From: Catonia carolina
Taxonomy: Eukaryota > Arthropoda > Insecta > Hemiptera > Achilidae
Direction of reading: 5' to 3'
NCBI GenBank assembly: GCA_035578175.1
Contig: JAQMRL010000012.1
Coordinates: 22,440,671-22,504,670, forward strand
DNA length: 64,000 nt
Made by a program: the position numbers and the translations under genes. Each line of letters begins with the position of its first letter. The stretch's first letter is position 1. The notes under the pieces were generated by a model. That model was not told the DNA's origin, made no database searches, and worked only from the letters and a program-made list of their open reading frames with translations. Shown here piece after piece: positions 12,511 to 22,326 of this stretch.

Positions 12511-13344
12511 CAGGGTGATTCACGAAGATATGCAGAAACTTTAGGAGCTCATTGTACATGTAAAAATAATGAAAAAAGTTTATATAAACATGGGTCCGGA
12601 AATGCTTCGTTTCAGAGTTACGGCTAGCAAAAGTTTCGTCCGGATTTCAGCTCACCGGGTGAAATGAGGTCTTCCTGGAATTCTGGTAAGGTAGATTAAG
12701 GCGCGAATTCAATCATTTCTTATTGTTTTTGATCTGATAAATTGAATAAAACAGGTCCCAGAACTGTAAGTTTAATAGTTTTTAAGAAAACCAGTCTCAA
12801 ATGCAAAAAAATGGAGTAAAAAACATTTTTTTCATCTTTGGGCAAGAATAACTTTGTTATTTCACCAAGAAACAGTTAAAATTTTTGAATAAAACATGTA
12901 GAAAATTTTATTCTGAACAAACCGGTGTAAATTAAGTACACAGAAAGCAAATAGATATTTGATTAAATGAATTTTTATTCATAAGAGTACAAAGTAAAAT
13001 TAACCGGAAAAACTAAGATGAAAAATGTGTTTTTTTCACTCCATTTTTTGCATTTGACACTGGTTTTCTCAAAAACTATTTAACTTACAGTTTTGGGACC
13101 TGTTTTATTCAATTTATCAGGTCAAAAACCATAAGAAACGATTGAATTCACCCCTTAATCTACCTTACCAGAATTTCAGGAAGACCTCATTTCACCTGGT
13201 GAGCTGAAATCCAGGCGAAATCTTTCGCTAGCCGTAACTCGGTGACGAAGCATTTCCGGACCCATGTTTATATAAACTTTTTTCATTATTTTTACATGTA
13301 CAATGGGCTCTCAAAGTTTCTGCATATCTTCGTTAATCACCCTG
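12511..13344. mobile_element. Foldback DNA element with ~320-bp terminal inverted repeats
   Basis: The left arm starts CAGGGTGATTCACGAAGATA (12511) and the right arm ends with its near-complement (TATCTTCGTTAATCACCCTG, ending 13344). A TA lies immediately outside both ends. The arms are about 320 bp each and strongly complementary, with a spacer of about 190 bp. No transposase frame is present. The TA duplication fits the Tc1/mariner superfamily, but no family is assigned. Confidence 0.8.
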
Positions 13345-13346
13345 TA

Positions 13347-14380
13347 TAATATGTACATTATTCCAGTTTGAGGTTAATCTTCTCATACCCAGTGAAAGAT
13401 AAAGAATTAACCCTCTGACTATGTTTGACCACTTCAAACTACCAAGTGCCACTCACGTAGATTATATTTCAAATCAATTTATCTCCATCGCAAAATAACT
13501 TGCGGGTAGATAACAGTAGTTTTTTTATTTAGAAAACAGATCTATTGATTGATTTAATTTTTAATTTTGTGGGTTTAAAAATAAATATATGGGAGGCCGG
13601 AGAAGAATGAATAGAAATTTTCTGTTTCTCTCCGAACTGAAAAATTTGTTTGGTTGGTAATGTAGTGTCGTTTTTTTTTTACTTCAAGTTCTGATATTCA
13701 GAGTGACCTGTAATAAAAGAAAAGAAAAATTTCCCTCATTGCCATTATAATTCTGTAAACGAATCATAATTTTATGTTTAGGGACTATTCTACTTTCCCA
13801 ACTTCACAATATTTTCCCTAGTACTATGAACATATTCTCCTCCAAAACTATTATATAATTTATATTACAGGAGGGTTATGTTATGAAGTCAAAATATATG
13901 TCATCATTTGTTTTCAAATTCTAGCCTTACCACACTCACACAGACACACAATCTTAACTGGAATACACTGGTATTTTACAAGACATTTTATCTTTGTTAC
14001 TAATGGAACTCGCGTCTTTATTGTAAACTTGCATTTGCGGTGACAAATATTTGTTTATTGTTGTATTACTAAAAAAATATTCCAGAAATACCTCATATAA
14101 TTACAATCACATAGGTTGAAGTACTTTTTTGATGTTTTCATGTGAAACAGTTTTTGGTTGCTATGCTTTTCAATTCCGTCTAGAAATTTGCTGTCTGAAA
14201 TTTTAACCATTGGTTTTACACCTGCATGCAATTGTGCATCACTGTCAAGCTACCTTGTTCATGCAATAAAACTTAATGAAATTTGTGGAAAATAAACTGA
14301 GAGCTTTTTAATTGTAAAGCAGCTATTTTCATAAATTTTTTTAGCAGTTAATCAGGCACTAGAGTAGCCTGCATGAAATA
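13347..14380. other. Unassigned sequence
   Basis: No gene or known repeat recognised. There is a T run at about 13671-13681 and a short ACACTCACACAGACACACA stretch near 13932. The right end grades into a GC-richer stretch (14395-14470) upstream of the transposase-like exon. Confidence 0.35.
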
Positions 14381-14666
14381 GGTCCGATGGCAACTACGTA
14401 GATGGAGCGCTCCTCTCTCCCCCACACCCTCCAACGTTGCCACGTGCAGCAGTCAGCGAGCAATTCATTCCTGTGCTATCTTTGTGCTTCCTTCAGTTGG
14501 TTATTAAGTGTAGTTCGAGTCTCGTATTCGCTGTCATTACTGTTATTTAAGTTTGTCGAACCGTGAAGTTTTTACAGTGATTAGTTCAAAGATTTTAAGT
14601 GTTAGGTTTTACTTTTATTTGTGTTAGAGTTAGTTTACTGTTTGCGTGAGTGTTTAGACGTAAATA

Positions 14667-15177
14667 ATGGAAGAAACTGAAGCCAATCAGCGGATTCCTG
14701 AAAGACTTCAGTCCCACAATGCAGGTTCGCGACTGGGTCAGAAGGACATAAAAAAGCAAAGTAAATGTATAGTAGGCAATGTAATTAAGTATTTTTAAGA
14801 ATTTAGCTGATAACAGAAGAAGGAGATAGTGATGACGAGATGGTATTTGAAACTCCAAGAAAACATTACAAGCGAGAGAGTAAAAATCCACGCAGATGGA
14901 TGATTTGACAAGCAACTTGTGCATAAAACAGTTTTGGATTTTTATAACAAAGGGAAATTTCCAACAGCAAAATAAAAAGTTACATTTAGAGCAAAAAATA
15001 AACTATACTGGATGTAAAGATTTTGTTTTGAGGATATTATGGTTAATTAGTTTTAAATATAGAAAGTACAATGACTGCTGTAAATTTCAAACGAAACTCA
15101 ATGGTTTGCTCCCTTTAGGGCATCACATTTTAAAATCAAATAACTATTTTCTAATCTCTGTTACTTATGACAAGTAG
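14667..15177 (+). pseudogene. Decayed N-terminal exon of a transposase-like (helix-turn-helix) protein
   Basis: From ATG at 14667 a frame reads about 43 residues including GSRLGQKDIKKQSKCIVGNV and then stops. After a gap the coding flavour resumes at about 14820 (EEGDSDDEMVFETPRKHYKR). After a frame change it continues with QLVHKTVLDFYNKGKFPT and NYTGCKDFVLRI. To my recognition this order resembles the N-terminal part of proteins, common in hemipteran genomes, that precede a DDE endonuclease. No DDE domain follows here. Stops and two frame changes argue for a pseudogene. The upstream 14390-14660 is GC-richer and could be a decayed promoter. It could instead be a host gene remnant. Confidence 0.4.
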
Positions 15178-15799
15178 TATATGAAATTAAAGCTAAAATT
15201 CTGTATTTTATAATATAATAATAAAAAATATATCATTGATTTCAACAAAAGGTTATTCGTTGTCAAACACAAAAAAGGCGCAAAATTTAGGTTGCCTAAC
15301 TTTGTGCACGTGCAACTGACCTAAAGGTCACAACATAATGTAATAGAATATGATTCATTAGGAACAGTATTTTTTCCGGATTTTTTTGTATAAAAAGAGC
15401 TTATGACAGCTAGTTAGGGAGACCTCTAAAAATTCTTGCCAACTCAAATGAATGTGCAGACAGCGATCTGGCAACAATGCTTCAACTACCATCGGACCAT
15501 TTTCATGTGGTTTATTATAGTGGTTTTCATTGTGAAATTCACACTTGCAATACAACAATGAGTGTAATACAACAATGAGTGCTGCAAACAGCACTTTCAG
15601 CATGTTTCTCCAAGTGGGAGGTGATGCCATTTCGATAGACTTAACCCTTTGCAAGCTTGGCTGCACGTAACCTAGTTATAACCAAAGCTGAATATTTTGG
15701 CAAAAAAGTTTTAAAGATGATAGTATTTTTCTTTATTTCATAAAATGAATTCCCCTTCATGCCCTTTGACCTTTTCCTTTTCCCCTTTCATCGTATTCA
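15178..15799. other. Unassigned sequence
   Basis: No gene or known repeat recognised. A 102-codon minus-strand frame (15358-15666) has no family-like features. Confidence 0.35.
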
Positions 15800-17460
15800 A
15801 GTAATTAAGAGCTTATATGAGTGCATGATGGTAGTTGTTAGTAGAGTTGTAGACTGCAAATGAATTAGAACCAACAAGGGTGTGAGACAGGGTTGTTGTA
15901 TCTCCCCCATACTTTTTAACATTTATTTAGGTAATGCCATTAGCCATTACAGGTGGCAAAAAGTTTTTAAATCTGGAGTGTAGCTGAGTCATGGTGTTGT
16001 ACTTAATTTATTATAGCATACGCCTGTGGCGTTGCTATAATTGAAGAATCTGAGGAAGATTACAAAGGGTATATTTATGCTTGAAAACATTTGCACAGAT
16101 TACAGTTGATAATATCTCCTCAAAAGACTAAAGTAATGGTATTTCTAGAGAAATCCCCGGTGAGGTCAAAAATAGAAATTGATGGAAACATTTTGGAGCA
16201 GGTATCCAATTACTGTATATACTGTGGCACTTATCGCTAAGGTCCGTTTCGGGATCTAGGTTATTAAATAATTAATACACCAAAATTTACAATTACAAAT
16301 ATTTATTACACTTAAAGGTTTACAAAATAAATAATAAACTAATTAAAATGACTTATTACAATAATTTACTTAAAATAAATAATAAACAATAAATAACTTA
16401 ATAATTTACTTAGCACTACTTACAATCACTTTTATAAGATTACACAATCATACAAAACACAGAAACTGAATTCACAAGAACTGCACATTAACTTTACACA
16501 ATACACATTCACACAAAGACTGTATAACAATCGGGAATCGCTACAATGCTCGGATATGTAACCTGTAATACGCACCCTTAGCCATTCATCAGAAATCAAA
16601 CGAGTACTGACTCTGACCGCGCTCGGGGGTCTCTTTATATACTCATTTAAAAAGATCATTCCAGAACAAGCAGAGAAACTCCATGCAAATAATAAAGTAC
16701 AAAAAATAACTCTATAAGTGAGTGCTAGAAAAATCCATTGTAAACAAGTCAACAATAGGTCTTTTGTAAATAGAGTTGTTACAGGCCGACCTTTTCATAG
16801 ATAATAGCGCAGTGTCCTATCAAACAACTTTTATGAATAGGCATACCTTTATAGCCACCCCAAGTTCCTCTTATCCTATTGTCTCTTATTGTTACTATTT
16901 CACTCTATTATCCTCTCTTTACTATTTCCATGAATAAAATTCTAGAAATTACGCGAACCATGTCTTTACGATATTGTCACAATACAATTGCGATGTGATG
17001 TGTTTTTCACAAACAAGCAGGACATGATGAATAAACTAAATAGGTGTAAGTATATTTGCGGGATGATACATAAAACGTTAAAGCATAGGACTAGGAAAGA
17101 AACATGTTTAAAGTTATATAAAACAATGGCGATACCTCTGGTACTTTATGGAAGTGAGGTGTGAGTACTTTTGTATGCAGGAACAAAACAAATTCCAGAA
17201 GGCGGAAATGAGGTTTCTAAGAGTGGTGGAGGGATGTACCGTGGAGAGTAGGCTGAGGAATGCAGACATACTTGAGGAAATTGGCATTACTAGTCTAGAT
17301 AAGAGAATGGAAATTCAGAAGAGATGTAGGTGCAGCCATTTGGAACGGATGAGAGAGGACTACTTACCCCATTTAGCTTACAAGTATAAACTCACTGATA
17401 AGAGGAGTGTTGGATGCCCTTGAAGGAGATGGTTTCTGGATCAGGTCTAGCTACTCAATC
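15800..17460 (+). mobile_element. Decayed RTE-like LINE (reverse transcriptase to C-terminus), split by an LTR
   Basis: The plus-strand translation shows reverse transcriptase motifs in order: SLYECMMVVV, NKGVRQGCCISPILFNIYL, a palm region where the catalytic box reads IAYACGVAII (the two aspartates of the usual FADD box are lost), and SPQKTKVMVF. The frame is interrupted at NILEQVSNYCIY by the solo LTR at 16223-16981. It resumes after 16982 with IPLVLYGSEVW (frame shifts included) and ends with a typical C-terminus (17148-17423: EMRFLRVVEGCT, SHLERMREDYLP, KRSVGCP). The dead active site and multiple frame changes show it is inactive. Confidence 0.75.
16223..16981. mobile_element. Solo LTR (759 bp) inside the LINE
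   Basis: It starts TGTGGCACTTATCG and ends ATATTGTCACA, so the termini form the TG...CA type with a 4-bp inverted TGTG/CACA. It is flanked by 4-bp direct repeats ATAC (16219-16222 and 16982-16985), and the LINE reading is continuous across the site. No internal gag-pol sequence is present, so this is a solo LTR left by recombination. The orientation is not determined. The family (Gypsy or similar) is not assigned. Confidence 0.75.
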
Positions 17461-17734
17461 CACGAAGTAAAGAAGAAGTAGAAGTAAAGAAAAGAAAATG
17501 AATTTTTATACCACTAGTATTGAATAAAAAATTTAAAAATCTACTTTCTCGACTATTTATATCTGTAGGAACCTAACCTTTAGTGATATTCGACGTGATG
17601 AATTTTTCTTATTTGTTAATCATTAAATACACTTTTACACAAAATTTAACTATTTAACAACATATTTGTAATGTAGTCAAAAAATTATCAAAACCGAAAC
17701 TTAAACAAGCCATTTTCAAACGAGGTCTACATAT

Positions 17735-17947
17735 AATGGTATCTAAATTAAATTCTAAGTTTCAATTTTGTATGATTTTTCATTCTTAAGATATTTTGTT
17801 CTCACACAGACACATACACACACAAACCATTTGCTAAACAAGTGTTTTTTGGGTTCAGGAGGTCTAAAAATGTGTATTTCCAGTGAAAAATAGACTTGAA
17901 AACAATACTTTCCTTCTTTACACATTCATTAAGGGGAAGAGAAAATA
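17735..17947 (-). repeat. Family A 5'-end fragment
   Basis: Minus-strand fragment containing the CA-rich microsatellite slot (CACACAGACACATACACACA), the AACCATTTGC and TTTTTTGGGTTCAGG segments, and the terminal AACAATACTTTCCTTC ... GGGGAAGAGAAAATAAAA. Only about the first 215 bp of the family are present. Confidence 0.7.
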
Positions 17948-18805
17948 AAATAAACTTTATGCACTAATTTGTTAATATGAAACTGGTGATCAGTTTTTAG
18001 AAGGATTATCTTCAGGAATAATATTTAAATAGTCAATATATATATATAGTTATGTTCTCTGAAATATTGGTAACCTTAGAGCTGGTCACATATAGATATT
18101 TCACTACAGTTTATTAAAATATTTTCCGAGTTTTGAAAACTTCTGTTTTAAAATGATAATTAAAGAGTATGAAGCTACAAGGATTAAATTAATTGATATG
18201 ATTAATTAATTAATTTTTAAATGTAAATTTGATGGTTGTGTGTAAAAAATAAAAGACTGAATATATGATTATCATTGTTAATATGTTAAATTCAAATACT
18301 ATTATAAATTTCTAATAAAACATGTTGAAATTGTAATAAAACACGTTATAATTTTAATGTACTTGTCGAGATCTATAATGTGTTTTCATTGTAAAATGTG
18401 TATTATATAATTCTGTTGATAAAATCAACAGTTTTAATGTGTACAATTCCAAAAAAATATTAATAATGGTAATAAAATAAGATATTATTTATGTTGATAT
18501 CACTGGTGAATCTAATATTGGATAATTTAAGTTAAAAATTACGTTAATTTTAATAATAAAGCTTATATTATGGTTTACAAAGAAGTCTTATTTATTTGGA
18601 TGTGATAGGATTGTTAAAAATAATCAGAATTAACTTGTTGAGCCCACAGGCTGGAATCGCAGATATGCTGGTATGCCGACGCGCCATGATGCATCAAGGC
18701 GTCAGTTGGCAATGTTGAACAATCTTACTTGTTTGTTCATCTATTCATCAGCTAAATATAGTACGGTATTAGGCCTATATGCGTTTTTTTTCGTTTGTTG
18801 CGTGA
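17948..18805. other. AT-rich unassigned sequence
   Basis: Extremely AT-rich, with no gene, terminal repeat or coding frame recognised. Confidence 0.4.
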
Positions 18806-19694
18806 TTATGAAAGGGCATATGAGATCTGTCCAAAAAATAAGTTGCAGGGGACAAAGTCCAGTGAATATGGAGGATGAAGCATCATAGTGGTGTTGATTT
18901 TTATTAAAACCTCATGAACAAGCAGTGAAGTGTGCGCTGGGGAATTATCGTAATGAAGTTTCCATGAATGGTTTTTCCATAATTCTGGGCGTTGTTTTTT
19001 GTATTGCTTCATGCAATCTGCGCGTACCTTCCAATTAGTATTCTTTATTGACCGTACAACCTTGTGGCAAAAACTCATGATGTACTTCGCCATTTTAATT
19101 GAAGAAAATGGTGAGCGGACCTTCACATTTGACTGGACTTGACGTGCTTTTTGTGGTCTTGGCTCTTCTTGCCGCTTCCATTGGGACGATTGGGCTTTGG
19201 TTTCAATGTCAAATCCATAGACCCATGTTTCATCACCAGTTATGACCTTCTTAAACAGATCTGGATTGTTATTGATCTCATTCAGCAATTCCTGAGCGAT
19301 CCTTATGCGTAGGTTTTTTTGATTGAAATTTAGCAATTTTGGCACTAACTTCGCTGCCAAAGTTTTGGGTTTAAGACCCAAAACATCCAAAATAATTGTA
19401 TGAAATGAGCCTATTGAAATGCCAAGATCATCAACAACCTCTCTGATTCAAAAAAATTTGTCAATTTTCAACACCAATTTCTCCACTGCTTCAACATTTT
19501 CCTCGGTTGTTGAAGTGCTAGGACGTCCAGAGCAGACATCATCATTAACGTCTACTTGGCTTTCTTTAAAGTGTTTATACCCCTCAAAAACTTGTGTTCT
19601 ATTTATAGTAGACTCGCTAAAGGCTACAGTCAACATTTTGAATGCATCGACGCACTTTTTTAATGCAAAATTTAATACAGATTTTTTGATCCAT
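18806..19694 (-). pseudogene. Mariner transposase pseudogene
   Basis: Read on the minus strand from ATG at 19694. The N-terminus MDQKICIKFCIKK is followed, after a frameshift, by KMLTVAFSESTINRTQVFEG and SGRPSTSTTEENVEAVEK, the HTH domain of irritans/SETMAR-like mariners. After a second frameshift (A run near 19445) the frame continues IREVVDDLGIS into a 194-residue frame with VITGDETWVYGFD, LHYDNSPAHTS and HPPYSLDFVPC. All three catalytic aspartates of the mariner D,D34D triad can therefore be seen. The C-terminus ends early after LFFG. Two frameshifts and the short C-terminus make it inactive. I could not define the terminal inverted repeats. Confidence 0.85.
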
Positions 19695-19799
19695 TTTTAC
19701 AAGAGTATAAAATCGTCAAGCACACCAAAAACACTACTATTTTATCTGTCAAGAAAAAAATGCAAATACAAAATGGCTGAAAATGTAAACACGTGTTAG

Positions 19800-20284
19800 A
19801 AACGTGTACAAACATGAAAATATTTTTGAAAATTGAATGGGTATGGACCGCAAAATTTCTCTTAACATAAGTTTATTTTGAATAATTAAACTATTTTTAT
19901 ATAAAAATGTATTATTCTTACCTTTTGTTGGTAAAAAGAAGTCACTTGGAACAGCGAAATTTGTGGAATAAATTATATAATTAATTTATTATAATAATTA
20001 TGTAGTTGCACTGCACTGGACAGTCCAAATTGACTACACTTTTAAAATTTGTTCAAAAATTTCCAGCAGTAGGTAACAAAAGACCACCTTCACTGTAATG
20101 CTTGTAGGATCGGTTAGAATGCCTGAACAACATTAACTAACTCTGCCCGTGTGCTGGCGATTAAACATAAGCTACATATATATAGTAGGGTATATGACGC
20201 TTAAAGTGTTGGTCGGCCCTGGGAACAAACTCGATTTGCCGCCTTAAGGTGTCAGTCAGCCTCAACATGTTAAATGTGAAAATT
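19800..20284. other. Unassigned sequence
   Basis: Left flank of the mariner pseudogene. No gene or repeat recognised. The boundary of the mariner element may lie within the first 60 bp. Confidence 0.35.
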
Positions 20285-20715
20285 TAGGTATTCTTTTATT
20301 ATGTGGATGCCACTCCCATTTTCACTGATTTCTTTTACTTCTACACCACAGAAACGAATGGAACGATTAGATTACAGTATATAGTTCGTTTATTTTATGA
20401 ATGAAAACTGTTGTAATATATTTGTCATTGTAGAAAACTGACTCATTATCAAATGTAATAAAGGCACTTGTATAATTAAACTAATACCCCATACACTCGT
20501 CCATTATGTGGGCACCTCTCTGATTTTCACTGATTTATTCCTTTATTTTTTTTCTATTCAAATGACCAGCATGGTTGATTGTTTATGAGCAAAAATGGTA
20601 GTAATGTATTTGTCAAAAATGAAAACCGGTGAATTATCAAATGTAATAAAGGTGCCTGCTTAATGGGATTAATGTCCTACATACACTTCCATTATATGGG
20701 TGCCACCAATCTTAG
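20285..20715. repeat. Diverged tandem repeat, unit about 190-205 bp
   Basis: Two diverged units and the start of a third. Marker words recur in the same order: TTATGTGG (20299), TTATGTGG (20504) and TTATATGG (20692); TTTTCACTGATTT; and TTATCAAATGTAATAAAGG (20446 and 20634). Spacing is 188 bp for most markers and 205 bp for the first. Its function is unknown. Confidence 0.6.
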
Positions 20716-20887
20716 TGTCAATTTTGTGTTACAGATAACTTAACTTGAATTCACCAGCAAGATTAAGGTAGATTTTAGAAACTAATACCCAACTCTGTTC
20801 ATTAGGTAAAAAGCCATTTCACCGGATCTTTTTCACATGCGGGAAGATTCCAAATTGTCATTCGCTATCGGTTTGCGAAGAAACAAG

Positions 20888-21075
20888 TTCTTCTTCTTCT
20901 GCCTTTCAATGATTAGGGATCTCTGCCTGTTCCAAACCTCTTAAATCTGCCCATCTCTTTCTCGGGAGCCCTTATTCTCTCTTTCCCTCCAGTTTATATG
21001 TTTGCTTAGCTGTCTTATCCTCCCTCATTCTGCTCACCTGCTCCAACCACTGCATTCTGTTCTAGATACCCTGTC
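20888..21075 (-). mobile_element. LINE 3'-end fragment (RTE-like C-terminus)
   Basis: Minus-strand translation gives MQWLEQVSRMREDK, then KLEGKRE and LPRKRWADLRGLE, the basic C-terminal tail typical of many arthropod RTE-like LINEs. It then runs into a GAAGAAGAAG-type simple tail (TTCTTCTTCTTC at about 20889-20900). Only the last 190 bp are present, as expected for a 5'-truncated insertion. Confidence 0.6.
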
Positions 21076-21548
21076 TTCTACTTCTTTTGTGAAGAAACAA
21101 GTTAATGGACTTAAAATAATCAATACACTACAGACAATTCTGCTTGTACTCCAATACTACTATCATCTTGATCTGGGACTTGCATTTTTTCAGCTTTATT
21201 TCCTGATGAAATATTTAAAAAAAATTTGAAATTAACTAATGTCGTGTAATTATCAACTGGATTCACCTTAATCAGTTTCAACTGACAACGCCTCATTGAT
21301 GATATCTTTGTCTGTATAGTCTGGTTCATTATAATCAGCAGCTACCCATTCATTTACTTCATCTACAGCTATATTTTCACAGCACAGGATTTGTCTCAAT
21401 AATAGTTGTAAATTTTCATAGTCTTTGCATTGTATACAGTATTGAAATACATTACAGTAATAAACAAATTTAAAAAAAAATTGTATCCAATTTTGTTAAA
21501 CCTGGTTACGGTTGAGTAGGGTTGTATTGTGTGTTTCTTTTGTTTTTT
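21076..21548. other. Unassigned sequence
   Basis: No gene or repeat recognised. Short open frames here have no family-like features. Confidence 0.35.
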
Positions 21549-22299
21549 TACTTTCTTTTACCCTGTATGGATATGTAGAGAAGGAAAGTATTATTTTCAT
21601 GTCGAATTTCTGAAATCAAGTTTTCTTCACAATTATACACTTTTTCAGGCCCCCTCAACCCCAGAAAAACATGTTTTTAGCAATTGGTCTGTGTGTGAAA
21701 AAAGAATTTCTCAAAAAGGGAATATCGTGCAAAGCTGAAACAAACAGCGTAAGTTAGGTACCACTAGGGGGAACCCTACATGAACATTTTTATAAAAATC
21801 TGTCAACCAAAAGTAGTAATTTATTCATGCAATTTTCTCAAAAACAACTCTTATGATATTTTCAAAAATCGCCTTAATTACTATATTTATTTTTAGTGCT
21901 CTATATAAGAGGGTAAGTACCATGTCTGCTAAAATTCTTAGGAAAGCTGTGCTGTCATGGCAAAGATTGTTTTTTTAAGAGTGTGGCCTTAGTATGCATT
22001 TTAGGACAAAAGCCTGTACAATCAAAATTGTAGAAAATTAAGAAATCTATAAGTGTTATTTTAAAAACTTTTCTACAACACTTAGTTTAGAGCCAATTAG
22101 TGATTTTTAATCAGTATAAAAATAAGATATTTTAATATTGTGGGATTAGTTTGCATTTTCTTCTACAGAGCATAGTTCAGCATGTGATTTCCCATATTTA
22201 AGTCAAACAGAGGTTGATTTTTATATAATTAAGTCTAGGTGGTTTTATAACTTACATTGACAAGAAAAAGTAATGTGAGTGTTTACACAAAATTTTTAT
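21549..22299 (+). repeat. Family A element, diverged and internally deleted
   Basis: It starts ACTTTCTTTTACCCTGTATGG, with no microsatellite expansion at the slot. The body is shortened. It ends GACAAGAAAAAGTAATGTGAG, then a weakened hairpin and AAAATTTTTA. It lies immediately left of the intact LINE insertion. Confidence 0.75.
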
Positions 22300-22326
22300 T
22301 ATAATTAAAAAAGCCCTTAAAATAAA

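Noticed and set aside
12511..13344. LTR retrotransposon pair
   Set aside because: The two arms are inverted, not direct, and begin CAGGGTG with TA flanks.
15640..15660. Second piggyBac terminus (TTAACCCTTTGCAAGC)
   Set aside because: No matching inverted terminus with TTAA found within the neighbouring sequence.
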